64,000 bases of DNA from Flavobacterium chungbukense (lineage in GTDB: Bacteria; Bacteroidota; Bacteroidia; Flavobacteriales; Flavobacteriaceae): assembly GCF_020805785.1 (NCBI RefSeq), contig NZ_JAJGZV010000001.1, forward strand, positions 1-64,000. Direction: 5' to 3'. The notes under the pieces are model-generated. The model searched no databases. It had not been told where the DNA came from and saw nothing but the letters and a program-made list of their open reading frames with translations. Below, in pieces: positions 41,367-49,750 of the stretch; the stretch's first letter is position 1, and each line of letters opens with the position of its first letter. A program made the translations under genes and the position numbers.

Positions 41367-41882
41367 TTATTTCTTCTGATTCTCAGAAACTAGCAATTTC
41401 AGAGAATTAATATAATCTGTATCAAATTCAATAACTCGAATTTTTTCTGGATTAAAACCTAATTCTCCTCCAAATTTACCTCTCGTTTCTAAGAAATCAA
41501 TCAAAAGTTCTTCTTCAGTAAGAGAAATTAATTTCCCTAGATAAACTGCTTTGGAAGACTTTTTTGCAAGCTGAAAAATTCCGTATTTTCTATCAAGAAA
41601 ATTTACAATCGAATTCAAATCTTGAATTGGAATAATATCTTCTGTGTTGATATTTATGCCTTTTAAGCGAATGACTTTTTCTGTAAAAATGTGTTCTTCG
41701 TCTCGGTGAATTGCTTCAATGTTTTTATTTCTCAAAATAACAAAACCATCTAAAATAAAATCTACAGGATTATTTCGAAGTAAAATCCATTCATCAGAAT
41801 AATCAATTAAAAATCCGCTGAAGATTTCTTTTTTATCCTGAAATTCTATTTCGACTAATTGTCTTAAATATTGTTCCATCAT
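41367..41882 (-). CDS. hypothetical protein with two similar beta-rich halves
   Basis: 171 residues, no family I can name. Residues 17-60 (GFLIDYSDEWILLRNN, then LDGFVILRNKNIEAI) and 110-165 (YLGKLISLTEEELLIDF, then GFNPEKIRVIEFD) share a pattern of GxLxxxxxexLLI followed by a Gly and IxxIE. This looks like two copies of a small SH3/Sm-like barrel. No signal peptide or membrane segment. Single gene between a terminator and a repeat. Cytosolic scaffold or RNA-binding is only a guess. Confidence 0.6.
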   Translation of the reverse strand: MMEQYLRQLVEIEFQDKKEIFSGFLIDYSDEWILLRNNPVDFILDGFVILRNKNIEAIHRDEEHIFTEKVIRLKGININTEDIIPIQDLNSIVNFLDRKYGIFQLAKKSSKAVYLGKLISLTEEELLIDFLETRGKFGGELGFNPEKIRVIEFDTDYINSLKLLVSENQKK

Positions 41883-41885
41883 GTT

Positions 41886-42017
41886 TTTTTAAATTCCAAT
41901 AATTAAATTCCAAATTCAAATTATACTTCGGGTCTACATTTTTTTTAAATCCAATACTAGAATTCCAAATTCCAATCTCAAAGCAATTGGAATTTGGAAT
42001 TTCAAAAATTGGAATTT
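41886..42017. repeat. 'aaattccaaattcc' repeat block
   Basis: A run of AAATTCCAATAATTAAATTCC-type words, ACTTCGGGTC, then AGAATTCCAAATTCCAAT and the inverse words TTGGAATTTGGAATTTC. It spans the gap between a hypothetical gene and an SDR gene and can fold on itself. Same vocabulary as 8186-8263 and 35067-35140. Confidence 0.65.
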
Positions 42018-42022
42018 ATTCT

Positions 42023-42739
42023 TTATGGGTTAGTTGACCAAATACTGCTGTTTTTAATAAACACTCTTCGGTTTAGTTTTAACTGTGCAATAATCAAATC
42101 TGCCATATCTTCAGACTGCATTACTTTTTCTGGATTTCCGTCAGTCAAGTTTAAGTCTTTTGCCATGTCAGTTGCTACTGTGCTTGGCGTTAGAGCTGTA
42201 ACACGAATATTGTGTTTTCTCATTTCCTGCATCAAAGAATCGGTTAAACCTAAAACAGCAAATTTAGAAGCACTGTAAGCACTTGTCAAAGCGTTTCCGT
42301 TTAATCCGGCAGTCGAAGAAATATTGATAATATCTCCAGTTTGTCTTTCGATCATATTTGGAATAATCGCACGAGTGGTGAAATACGTTCCCATTAAATT
42401 TACCTGAATAATTCGTTCCCAAGCTTCTGGTTCTAATTCTAAGAATTTTCCAAAGGAAGCAATTCCAGCACTATTGATCAAAATATCGATATGTTTAAAT
42501 TCGGCTAAAGCTTTTTTTACAGCAGCATTTATAGAATTAATATCCGAAACATCGGCAGCTAAAGCTAACGTTTTGACGCCAAGTTGTGCAGTTTCTGAAG
42601 CTAATTGATCAATATCGTTTTGAGTTCTTGAAACTAAAATAAGGTTTACGCCTTCTTTTGCTAAAGCAATTGCTACAGCTTTTCCAATTCCTTTTCCAGC
42701 ACCTGTAATTAGTGCGTTTTTATTTTTTAAGTCGGTCAT
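42023..42739 (-). CDS. SDR oxidoreductase, 3-oxoacyl-ACP reductase-like
   Basis: 238-residue classical short-chain dehydrogenase. Cofactor motif [13 protein letters not shown] at about 10-22, NSAG at about 88-91, catalytic Ser in NISSTAG and YSASK (Tyr/Lys). NADP preference is suggested by the SR after the second strand (ILVSRTQ). FabG-like in shape, but many SDRs share this. The actual substrate is unknown. It lacks an operon partner. Confidence 0.87.
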   Translation of the reverse strand: MTDLKNKNALITGAGKGIGKAVAIALAKEGVNLILVSRTQNDIDQLASETAQLGVKTLALAADVSDINSINAAVKKALAEFKHIDILINSAGIASFGKFLELEPEAWERIIQVNLMGTYFTTRAIIPNMIERQTGDIINISSTAGLNGNALTSAYSASKFAVLGLTDSLMQEMRKHNIRVTALTPSTVATDMAKDLNLTDGNPEKVMQSEDMADLIIAQLKLNRRVFIKNSSIWSTNP

Positions 42740-42761
42740 GATTGTAATTTTAGAAATGCAG

Positions 42762-42817
42762 AAAGCATCATTTTAAGTCTTACAAAAATAAGCTTTTGCA
42801 AACTAAAATGATGCTTT
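42762..42817 (-). terminator. hairpin after the scramblase-like gene
   Basis: AAAGCATCATTTTA (42762-42775) pairs with TAAAATGATGCTTT (42804-42817), a 14-base stem with a 28-base loop. It lies downstream of the minus-strand scramblase-like gene. The T-tract is weak, so termination is uncertain. Confidence 0.5.
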
Positions 42818-42852
42818 AAAATATATTCTTAATCTAAGTTTAACAACTTTTT

Positions 42853-43440
42853 TTATTCTTTCAGAACCATGTCAATACACATGACAGCTCCTAAAATCAA
42901 TTGTCTCAACGGACTTTCAGCTGCAACTGTATCTTCAATTTGAAGAACATAATTGTCGGCACTCGTAAAAAACTCTTTTCCTAATCCAGCCCATTTTTTA
43001 CTTACCTGAGCCAATTGTTTGTTTTCATGAGAAAATTTGAAATCCCAGCCAGTCCATTTTCCTTGTAAAGTTGCAACAGGTCTTTCATTTTTATCCAAAA
43101 TATCAAACTTTCCTCCAATAGAAAAGAATTTTTGTTTGAAAGTTCCAATCAAACGATCTTTTTCGTCTAAAACTTCAACTGTCGATCTAAAGATGGCAAC
43201 ACCTCTTCTCACAGTAATTAACTTTTCGCCAGCAGCAGTTGTAATTTCAATATTAAACGGAGTTGCTCTTTTGTAATCGGTAAAACGAAGTATTTTAGTG
43301 AAAAAACCAAGATTGTTTTCTCGGCAGTTCATAATGATTTGATTGGTTTCTGGATTGTAAATGTCGTAATTGTTTGCAGCTTTAAACATTCCAACATGTT
43401 CTTTTACTAAAAATAGATTTTGGCTTAAAATGGGATTCAT
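42853..43440 (-). CDS. phospholipid scramblase/LURP1-like protein
   Basis: 195 residues from ATG 43440 (MNPILSQNLFLVKEHVGMFK). Beta-rich protein with the Tubby-like/scramblase C-terminal fold pattern: NNYDIYNPETNQIIMNC, TVEVLDEKDRLIGTFKQ, FDILDKNERPVATLQGKW, DFKFS, and a final hydrophobic helix LRQLILGAVMCIDMVL. The biological role of bacterial members is unknown. The frame continues upstream into the end of the VWA gene, but the internal ATG avoids that overlap. Immediately downstream of the VWA gene. Confidence 0.78.
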   Translation of the reverse strand: MNPILSQNLFLVKEHVGMFKAANNYDIYNPETNQIIMNCRENNLGFFTKILRFTDYKRATPFNIEITTAAGEKLITVRRGVAIFRSTVEVLDEKDRLIGTFKQKFFSIGGKFDILDKNERPVATLQGKWTGWDFKFSHENKQLAQVSKKWAGLGKEFFTSADNYVLQIEDTVAAESPLRQLILGAVMCIDMVLKE

Positions 43441-43492
43441 ACGAGTATAAAAAATTAATGTTTTAAAAAGCCCAAATGTAATAAAATTTTTA

Positions 43493-45661
43493 TTAATTGT
43501 ACTGCTTTGAAGTTTCAACTAAACGAATAAACTCCGCTTTATAACCTTCGCCATCGTTTGAATTTCCTTGCTTTGCTAATTTTACAATTGCCTCAGAAGA
43601 TTTGTCGGCAATTAATTTTGAATCTCTCAATTTCAATCCGAACCAAGCTACGGCAGAACTAAATTTCATGTCATCGCTAGATTTGTTTATTGCAATAGAT
43701 TTATTCTCAATTGTTTGAACCATTTCAATGCTTTTTTCGCCGTCAGGTTTTTTGTAACGGAATTTAATTGTTGCCAATTCGTTGGTGTAATTATTAGAAT
43801 TGGTTTCTGTTTTAGTATATTTTAAATCATCTGGCTGTGCAATCAAATAATCGCTTTTTACACCAGTAGGGATAATTTCATACAAAGCCGTAACGGTATG
43901 ATTGCTTCCTAATTCTCCCGCATCAATGGCATCATTCTTAAAATCTTCTGGACGCAATTTTCTATTTTCATAACCAATCAATCGATACGACTGAACTTGC
44001 TTCGGATTAAATTCGATCTGGATTTTTACATCTTTCGCGATAGCAAACATCGAACCTTTAAATTCTTTTCCTAAAAAACGATTGGCTTCCTGAATGTTGT
44101 CGATATAAGCATAATTTCCGTTTCCTTTATCGGCTAAGATTTCCATTTTGCTGTCTTTGTAATTTCCCATTCCGTAGCCTAAACAAGTCAAGAAAACGCC
44201 TGTTTTTCTTTTTTCTTCAATCAATTTTTCCATATCAGAATTAGAAGAACTTCCCACATTAAAATCGCCATCAGTCGCCAGAATTACACGATTGTTTCCG
44301 CCTTTAATAAAATTTTCTGTTGCAGTTTTATATGCTAATTCAATTCCTGCGCCTCCAGCTGTGCTTCCGCCAGATTGTAATTTATCTAATGCATCTATAA
44401 TTGTTTTTTTCTCATCGCCAGAAGTTGGAGGTAAAACCATTCCAGCCGCGCCAGCATAAACTACAATTGCCACTTTGTCTTTTGATCTTAATTCATTTAC
44501 TAAAATTTTTAATGATTGTTTCAATAAAGGCAGTTTGTTCATGTCGCTCATCGAACCCGAAACATCAATTAGAAAAACAAGATTAGAAGCAGGTAAATTT
44601 TCAGTTGGAATATTTTTTCCCTGTAAACCAATTTTTAAGATTTTATTATTTGAATTCCAAGGAGAATCGCTCACTTCTGTATTGATAGAAAATGGATGTT
44701 CATTTTTAGGCTGAGGATAAGTGTATTTGAAAAAATTAACCATTTCTTCTACACGAACCGCATCTTTTGGAACTTGCTGTCCGTTGTTTAAAAAACGTCT
44801 GATATTGGTATATGAAGCATTATCAACATCTATAGAAAAAGTAGAAAGCGGAGCCGTTTTTGGACTTTCGAAAGCATTTTCTACAAATGCATCATAATCT
44901 TCCTGAGTTGGTTGTGCTGGAATTGGAATAATATTTAATTTTTTGTCTAATTCCTTTTCTGAAAGATTTTTGTAAAGTTCATTTTTAGTCGAAATAACAA
45001 CAACTCCATTTGAAGCTTTACTTCCATAGACTGAAGTCGCGTTTTTGTCTTTTAAAACAGAAACATTATCAATATCATTCGGATTAATTCTTGCTATTTG
45101 ATTGGCTTTTGCCGGAACTCCATCAACAATATATATGGGTTCATTTTTTGGAGAAATTGATACAGATTCTCTAGGCATTTGAAAATTTTGACTTGGAGCA
45201 GCAACATACGCAATATTATTAGAAACCTGAATTCCGGCTGCTTTTCCTTGAAGTGCTTTTGAAGCCTCTCTTTTTTCTTTTCTTTTTTCGGCGCGTGCAT
45301 AACTTCTGTCTTCATATTCCGAATTACTTCTTCCATAGCCTACTACTACAACTTCGTTTAAAGTTTGTTGAGAGGCACGCATTTTTATGTTAATGATATT
45401 AGAATCTTGTACATATTGTCTTTGCGAATCGTATCCGATAAAAGTAAAGACTAAAAGATCGCCTTTTTTAGCTTGAATGCTGTATTGTCCATCAAAATTA
45501 GTAGCAGCTGAAGTTTTTGCTGTCTGATTGAAAATATTTACACCTGGAAGCGGCTGTTTTGTTTCATCTGAAACGATTCCAGAAATAGTTCTTTCTTGCG
45601 CCATGCTTACGAAACATATAAGCATAGCAATAGCCGATGAAATAAGTTTTAGACTTTTCAT
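43493..45661 (-). CDS. VWA protein with N-terminal carboxypeptidase-like and TonB-plug-like domains
   Basis: 722 residues. Signal peptide 1-21 (ends SMAQ). CarboxypepD-regulatory-like barrel at about 24-93 (ISGIVSDETKQPLPGVNIF). SusC-type junction LNEVVVVGYG at 101-110. Basic linker (EKRKEKREA). TonB plug-like segment at about 136-227 (PIYIVDGVPA at 175-184, NVSVLKDKNATSVYGSKASN and GVVVIST). YfbK-type VWA with its N-terminal region (about 255-320), MIDAS DVSGS at 366-370, and a DUF3520-like tail from about 520 to 722. No receptor beta-barrel follows. Third gene of a sigma / membrane protein / VWA cluster. Likely a periplasmic or surface metal-dependent adhesive module. Function otherwise inferred. 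Confidence 0.9.
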   Translation of the reverse strand: MKSLKLISSAIAMLICFVSMAQERTISGIVSDETKQPLPGVNIFNQTAKTSAATNFDGQYSIQAKKGDLLVFTFIGYDSQRQYVQDSNIINIKMRASQQTLNEVVVVGYGRSNSEYEDRSYARAEKRKEKREASKALQGKAAGIQVSNNIAYVAAPSQNFQMPRESVSISPKNEPIYIVDGVPAKANQIARINPNDIDNVSVLKDKNATSVYGSKASNGVVVISTKNELYKNLSEKELDKKLNIIPIPAQPTQEDYDAFVENAFESPKTAPLSTFSIDVDNASYTNIRRFLNNGQQVPKDAVRVEEMVNFFKYTYPQPKNEHPFSINTEVSDSPWNSNNKILKIGLQGKNIPTENLPASNLVFLIDVSGSMSDMNKLPLLKQSLKILVNELRSKDKVAIVVYAGAAGMVLPPTSGDEKKTIIDALDKLQSGGSTAGGAGIELAYKTATENFIKGGNNRVILATDGDFNVGSSSNSDMEKLIEEKRKTGVFLTCLGYGMGNYKDSKMEILADKGNGNYAYIDNIQEANRFLGKEFKGSMFAIAKDVKIQIEFNPKQVQSYRLIGYENRKLRPEDFKNDAIDAGELGSNHTVTALYEIIPTGVKSDYLIAQPDDLKYTKTETNSNNYTNELATIKFRYKKPDGEKSIEMVQTIENKSIAINKSSDDMKFSSAVAWFGLKLRDSKLIADKSSEAIVKLAKQGNSNDGEGYKAEFIRLVETSKQYN

Positions 45662-45730
45662 GATAATAAGTTTTAAGATTAATGTTCGGATTTTGCTTTG
45701 TCAAAGCTGCAGACTTTGACAAAGCTTAGA

Positions 45731-46693
45731 TTACTTTTTCGGAGCTGGTTTTCCGTTTTTTGTGGTAATAATTACAACTCCTTTTTTACCTTTTTCGCCA
45801 TATTTTTCAGTCGCTTCAAGGTCTTGCAAAATAGTTATGGTTTTAATTTCCTGTTTATCCAAAGGCGCGTATGGACTCGTCGGTTTTTTTCCAAATAAAT
45901 CATTTTCAGAATAATAAATGCCATCAATAATGTATAAAGGTTCATCTAAAATTACCAATGAATCTACATTTTCTGGACTAAAATTTGGCATTTCTTCTCG
46001 AAGCATTTTATCCTTTTTGGCATCGTCACTATGCGCCATTGCATTTCCGTTAAGAACTACCAAAGGAGTGCTTTTCTTTGCTTTTTGAGTGGGTGCTGCG
46101 GCATAAGCTACTTTTGCTGATTCTCTTTCTTTTGTTTCATAGTAGCGGCTTTCAAGAATAGAATCTTTTCTAGTAGCAATCTTATCTTCGGAAGCATAAC
46201 TTTTAAGAGGGGCATTTGCAGAAACAATCGCGTCTGACATAGTTGCTGGTTCGGATATTGACTCAACAATTTCCATGTTTGGTGATATTTTTTCCTCAAA
46301 AGTTACTCTTTCTCTATTTTTAGTTTGATTTTCTAAAATTTTAACCGCTTCTTCATTGGAAACAATTCCAGAATCTGATGAAGGATTTGTATTTTTTTGA
46401 TCTAAAACAGATTTTTGAGATTGCTCTTTTTCCTTTTCCTGAATTACTACTTTTGGAGATTCGGTTACGGCATCTTTTTCAGAGTGCAAAAATTGAAAAC
46501 CTACAGAAATCAGTAAAAGAAGCGAAGCAGCAACGGCAATTTTCTTCCACAATGCGATTTTTTTCTTATCTTCTTTTTTGTCCAGTTTTTCTTCAACGCG
46601 CGACCAGACTTTTTCCATTCCGGGAAAGTCTTTAAACTCGGCATTTTGCGAAGCTTGTTTTATTTTATCGAATAATTTATCTTGATTGTCCAT
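45731..46693 (-). CDS. membrane anti-sigma-like protein with TonB-plug-like tail
   Basis: 320 residues. The cytoplasmic N-terminus (1-46) resembles a short anti-sigma segment. One membrane helix spans 50-69 (WKKIAVAASLLLLISVGFQF). A long low-complexity periplasmic linker (about 70-205) is rich in E, K and S. The C-terminus holds plug-like elements: TPLVVLNGNAM (about 208) and, more complete, PLYIIDGIYY (about 252), IKTITILQDLEATEKYG and GVVIITTKNGK. It lies between the ECF sigma gene (2-base gap) and the VWA gene. Anti-sigma activity is inferred from position and topology, since no classical zinc-binding anti-sigma motif is present. Confidence 0.82.
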   Translation of the reverse strand: MDNQDKLFDKIKQASQNAEFKDFPGMEKVWSRVEEKLDKKEDKKKIALWKKIAVAASLLLLISVGFQFLHSEKDAVTESPKVVIQEKEKEQSQKSVLDQKNTNPSSDSGIVSNEEAVKILENQTKNRERVTFEEKISPNMEIVESISEPATMSDAIVSANAPLKSYASEDKIATRKDSILESRYYETKERESAKVAYAAAPTQKAKKSTPLVVLNGNAMAHSDDAKKDKMLREEMPNFSPENVDSLVILDEPLYIIDGIYYSENDLFGKKPTSPYAPLDKQEIKTITILQDLEATEKYGEKGKKGVVIITTKNGKPAPKK

Positions 46694-46695
46694 GA

Positions 46696-47232
46696 CTATT
46701 TTGCTTTTTGATAATACAGTTTATTAACCAGTTCTTTCAGTTTGGTCTTAGCGGCATTCAATTGTGATTTTGAGGTACCTTCGGAGATCTTCAGCATTTC
46801 GGCTATTTCTTTATGTCCGTAACCTTCAATAACAAAAAGGTTAAAAACAGTTTTACAGCCGTCTGGAATGTGGTTTAATAAATTAAGTAAATCTTCTTCT
46901 TCTAACGTGTTTAGTTCGTCGACAGAAGGTTGCGAAAGCAACTTTACGTCGTCGAGATACATATTAAAATTGGTTGCTTTTCTAATCGTTGCCAAACAAT
47001 GGTTTACAGTTATTCTTTTAGCCCAAGCTTCAAAAGCATAAGCTTCTTTTAACTGATCTAGTTTGGTGAAAATGGTAAAGAAAGCATCAGCCAAAGCTTC
47101 TTCAATTTCTTCTTCCTTTTTTAAATATCTTTTGCAAAGGCGGTACAACTTAGGTGCCATGTATTCGTACACCTCGCGCTGGGCGTCGCGGTGCATTTTT
47201 TTACAGTTTGCTATTTGAGTCTCGTTTATCAC
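46696..47232 (-). CDS. ECF-type RNA polymerase sigma factor
   Basis: 178 residues with region 2 (about 20-85, YEYMAPKLYRLCKRYLKKEEEIEEALADAFFTIF) and region 4 (about 120-175, IPDGCKTVFNLFVIEGYGHKEIAEMLKISEGTSKSQL). The start codon is GTG, and no better ATG precedes region 2. First gene of a three-gene cluster with the membrane protein and the VWA protein, so it is expected to be held by the membrane protein and released by a periplasmic signal. It may control its own operon. Target promoters are unknown. Confidence 0.94.
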   Translation of the reverse strand: MINETQIANCKKMHRDAQREVYEYMAPKLYRLCKRYLKKEEEIEEALADAFFTIFTKLDQLKEAYAFEAWAKRITVNHCLATIRKATNFNMYLDDVKLLSQPSVDELNTLEEEDLLNLLNHIPDGCKTVFNLFVIEGYGHKEIAEMLKISEGTSKSQLNAAKTKLKELVNKLYYQKAK

Positions 47233-47299
47233 AATTGTTGTCTTTCTTATATAGAGAGATAAAAAGATAAAAAGGTTGGGATGGTTGTAATTTTTTTTT

Positions 47300-47426
47300 A
47301 AAGTTCAAAGTTACAAAGAAACAAAGTTACAAAGGTTTTGACTGGGAAGACGCACTGTATTTTGTCTAACGTTATGTAATTATCTGCAAACTTGTCATTC
47401 CGAGGGACGAGGAATCTTCGCAAGTA
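47300..47426. repeat. tandem 'acaaagttacaaag' words and a single 'gtcattccgagg' arm
   Basis: ACAAAGTTACAAAG-type words repeat at about 47305-47335. At 47391-47415 TTGTCATTCCGAGGGACG, continuing to GAGGAATC, is 25 bases identical to the left arm of the inverted repeat at 41223, followed by unrelated sequence. No gene is seen in this gap. Confidence 0.7.
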
Positions 47427-47461
47427 GCTCGACAAAGATTGACGAAGTTGGTTTTTCAGTT

Positions 47462-48148
47462 TTACAAAACAACACCATTTGTTTCAGCAATTTTTTTTAA
47501 GATTTCAAGATATTTAGTGTTGATTGCTGATTTTGATGTTTTAATAATTTCGGTGCCATCCGGAAGAATTGTTTTTGAAACATAGTCTTTTGGATTTAAA
47601 GCTCGATGATACTCAGATTGAAGTAATTCTTCAGCTTTTTTAAATTCATTAGTTTTAATGAAAATTTTAATCTTATAAATCGCTGTTGTAGTAATTTGAA
47701 CAACTTCATTTTTTAAAATAAAATCCTTTAAATGATTAAGGTCAATGACTTTTTCAAAAATTGGAATTAAAGAATTAGTCAAATCATAATGTATTTCAAT
47801 TTCTAAATCTTCTTTTTTTGTTTTTTGGGTTAGTTCGTACCAATAATCATTTCCATGAACAACAGATCCAATACGAAATCTGATTTGACAATCATAATCA
47901 TGAATAAATTTTGGAATTTGACTTGAATTTTCTAAATAGATTTCAATATCAAAAAAGCCTATATTTATTGTAAATGACACATTGTCTTCTTGATTCTGTC
48001 TGCTTTTTTGAATGTTTATTACTTGTACTAAGTTGTTTATTTTCTTATTGAAATTATTTCCTTGTTTTTTAAATCCGCGTTTTTTGAAAAAAGGATTTAT
48101 CAGATTTTTTAAAATTTCGTCAAATTCTAATTGAATATTTTTTTCCAT
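47462..48148 (-). CDS. DUF4304-domain protein
   Basis: 228 residues, with the family pattern LINPFFKKRGFKKQGNNFNKKI at about 15-36 and a beta-rich central part (VSFTINIGFFDIEIYL), then helical C-terminus. Cytosolic, no signal. Function unknown: DUF4304 proteins are often scattered, sometimes beside immunity or hypothetical genes. The lysine-rich, AT-biased composition fits horizontal or relaxed evolution but is not strong evidence. Confidence 0.75.
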   Translation of the reverse strand: MEKNIQLEFDEILKNLINPFFKKRGFKKQGNNFNKKINNLVQVINIQKSRQNQEDNVSFTINIGFFDIEIYLENSSQIPKFIHDYDCQIRFRIGSVVHGNDYWYELTQKTKKEDLEIEIHYDLTNSLIPIFEKVIDLNHLKDFILKNEVVQITTTAIYKIKIFIKTNEFKKAEELLQSEYHRALNPKDYVSKTILPDGTEIIKTSKSAINTKYLEILKKIAETNGVVL

Positions 48149-48170
48149 TTTGAGAATTTTTTTGCTAAAT

Positions 48171-49007
48171 TTATTTAATCGGCAATGTCAATTTATAAAT
48201 CTTAGTTTCTAAAAGCTCAGTATCATTATCTTCACAAAGTAAAAATTCAATTTTATTGTTTTCTTTTTTGTAGAAAGTCAAACCTTCAAATTTATTGGTT
48301 GAGGTTATTTTTTGCGTAAAATCGATTTTCATGGTTTTAAGATCGATTCTGCCAATGAAACTTCCTAAGATTTCGCCATCGTCATAAGTCGATTTGGTGT
48401 CTTCTGCGGTAGAAAGAAAATAGATTTTATTGTCTACTAAAACGGCATCAGTGAAACTAGAACGAACGCCTTTTATTTTTGGCAATTTGTAATTAACAGA
48501 AATTAAAGCAAATTCTTCGTCTAGTTTTTTAGCATGAATGGTAAAAATGGTGTTTTTGTTAGAAACGCCATTTCCGCGATTAAACAAATACCAGTTTTCG
48601 CCATCGAAAATCGCGCCTTCCAGATTGAAATCTTCTGGTTTTATTTCTCCGAAACTTTGCATTAAAGCATATAAATCGACTAGATTGTTTTTCTTTGAAA
48701 CGGCTTTGTTTTTAAGATCAAATTCTATCATTTTATTTCGGTTTTCGGTAGAACCCGAACCAAAAACATAAAGAGTGTCATTATGATGCGTCAACGATTC
48801 AAAATCTGGTTTTAAGTTTTTTGGAATATTTTGCGTCGGATTATCAATTAAAGCGTGTTGTTGCAATTGCTGATTTTGCATATTGTATTCGTATAAGAAT
48901 CCGCTATTGTCGCCAATTACGTAAAGCGCATCGTTATTATAAAATAATCCTGATGCCGAACCGATTCCGATAATTTGAAATAATATTTCTAAGGTGAATT
49001 TTTCCAT
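48171..49007 (-). CDS. DUF6929-like beta-propeller-type protein
   Basis: 278 residues without signal peptide. Repeating strand motifs such as NDALYVIGDNSGFLYEYN, NDTLYVFGSGST, ENWYLFNRGNG and NKIYFLSTAED suggest a beta-propeller of five or six blades. Members annotated DUF6929 are uncharacterised. Start ATG at 49007 agrees with the first blade. Between two hypothetical genes on the same strand. Function not assignable. Confidence 0.68.
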   Translation of the reverse strand: MEKFTLEILFQIIGIGSASGLFYNNDALYVIGDNSGFLYEYNMQNQQLQQHALIDNPTQNIPKNLKPDFESLTHHNDTLYVFGSGSTENRNKMIEFDLKNKAVSKKNNLVDLYALMQSFGEIKPEDFNLEGAIFDGENWYLFNRGNGVSNKNTIFTIHAKKLDEEFALISVNYKLPKIKGVRSSFTDAVLVDNKIYFLSTAEDTKSTYDDGEILGSFIGRIDLKTMKIDFTQKITSTNKFEGLTFYKKENNKIEFLLCEDNDTELLETKIYKLTLPIK

Positions 49008-49031
49008 GAATTTTGTTTTGAAAGTCTATTA

Positions 49032-49697
49032 TTAACGCGACTTTATCTTTTTAAATGTATTGTTTTTTTCTGCTTCTGAAGTTGTTTTTTCAAGAATATC
49101 AATTACTAATTTGCTTTTTAAGTTGATATTGTGCTGATAATTAATGTTTATTCCAGAATTATTTTTTTCTTCTAATTTATAAAAATCAAAATCCTTCTCT
49201 ATTTTTTTATTATTTATTAAGATTTCGAAATTTTTATGACAGGAATGATCGACATCTGATATATATCTTATTATTTTTTTTCCATCAATGGTTGGAGGTC
49301 TATATTCAAATGGTTTAATCTCTTCTATGTCTATTAAAACTTTGTGCGAAAAGTAAAGATTCCAAAGATCATCTTTAAGAATCTCAATTTTAGAAAATTT
49401 CCAACAATAATTAATTTTAGTTAGAAAAGTTTTTCCATCTTCTTTGCAGAATACATAAACAGGTTCATTAGTTAAATAATCAATGCAAGTTTCTTTCGTA
49501 CCGATTAAGGGTTCGTCATAAGTCATTATAGAACCTACGCAATAACTTTTATAAATACACATAGTATCTATTTTTTGGTTTTGAAGTTCTTTAATATAAT
49601 CTGAAACTAACTCATCAATGCTAACTTTTTGATTTGTTTGTGCATTTCCAAGGCACATTATACTGATAAAAAATAAAAAGACAATTTTTTTCGTCAT
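49032..49697 (-). CDS. secreted hypothetical protein
   Basis: 221 residues from ATG 49697. Signal peptide 1-19 (ends LGNAQ). The mature part is not recognised: it contains CIYKSYCVGSIMTYDEPLIG, a KEDGKTFLTKINYCWKFSK segment and many aromatic residues, plus three or four cysteines. The frame extends to 49829, but the extra 44 residues lie before the signal peptide and contain the repeat palindrome, so they are unlikely to be translated. Confidence 0.65.
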   Translation of the reverse strand: MTKKIVFLFFISIMCLGNAQTNQKVSIDELVSDYIKELQNQKIDTMCIYKSYCVGSIMTYDEPLIGTKETCIDYLTNEPVYVFCKEDGKTFLTKINYCWKFSKIEILKDDLWNLYFSHKVLIDIEEIKPFEYRPPTIDGKKIIRYISDVDHSCHKNFEILINNKKIEKDFDFYKLEEKNNSGININYQHNINLKSKLVIDILEKTTSEAEKNNTFKKIKSR

Positions 49698-49750
49698 TAT
49701 AAATTTTGAAATTTTAGAAAGTTCTTTTGAAAATAACTGCCTAGCCCTGA

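Noticed and set aside
43441..43518. Overlap of the scramblase-like frame with the end of the VWA gene
   Set aside because: The internal ATG at 43440 matches the start of the domain and removes the overlap.
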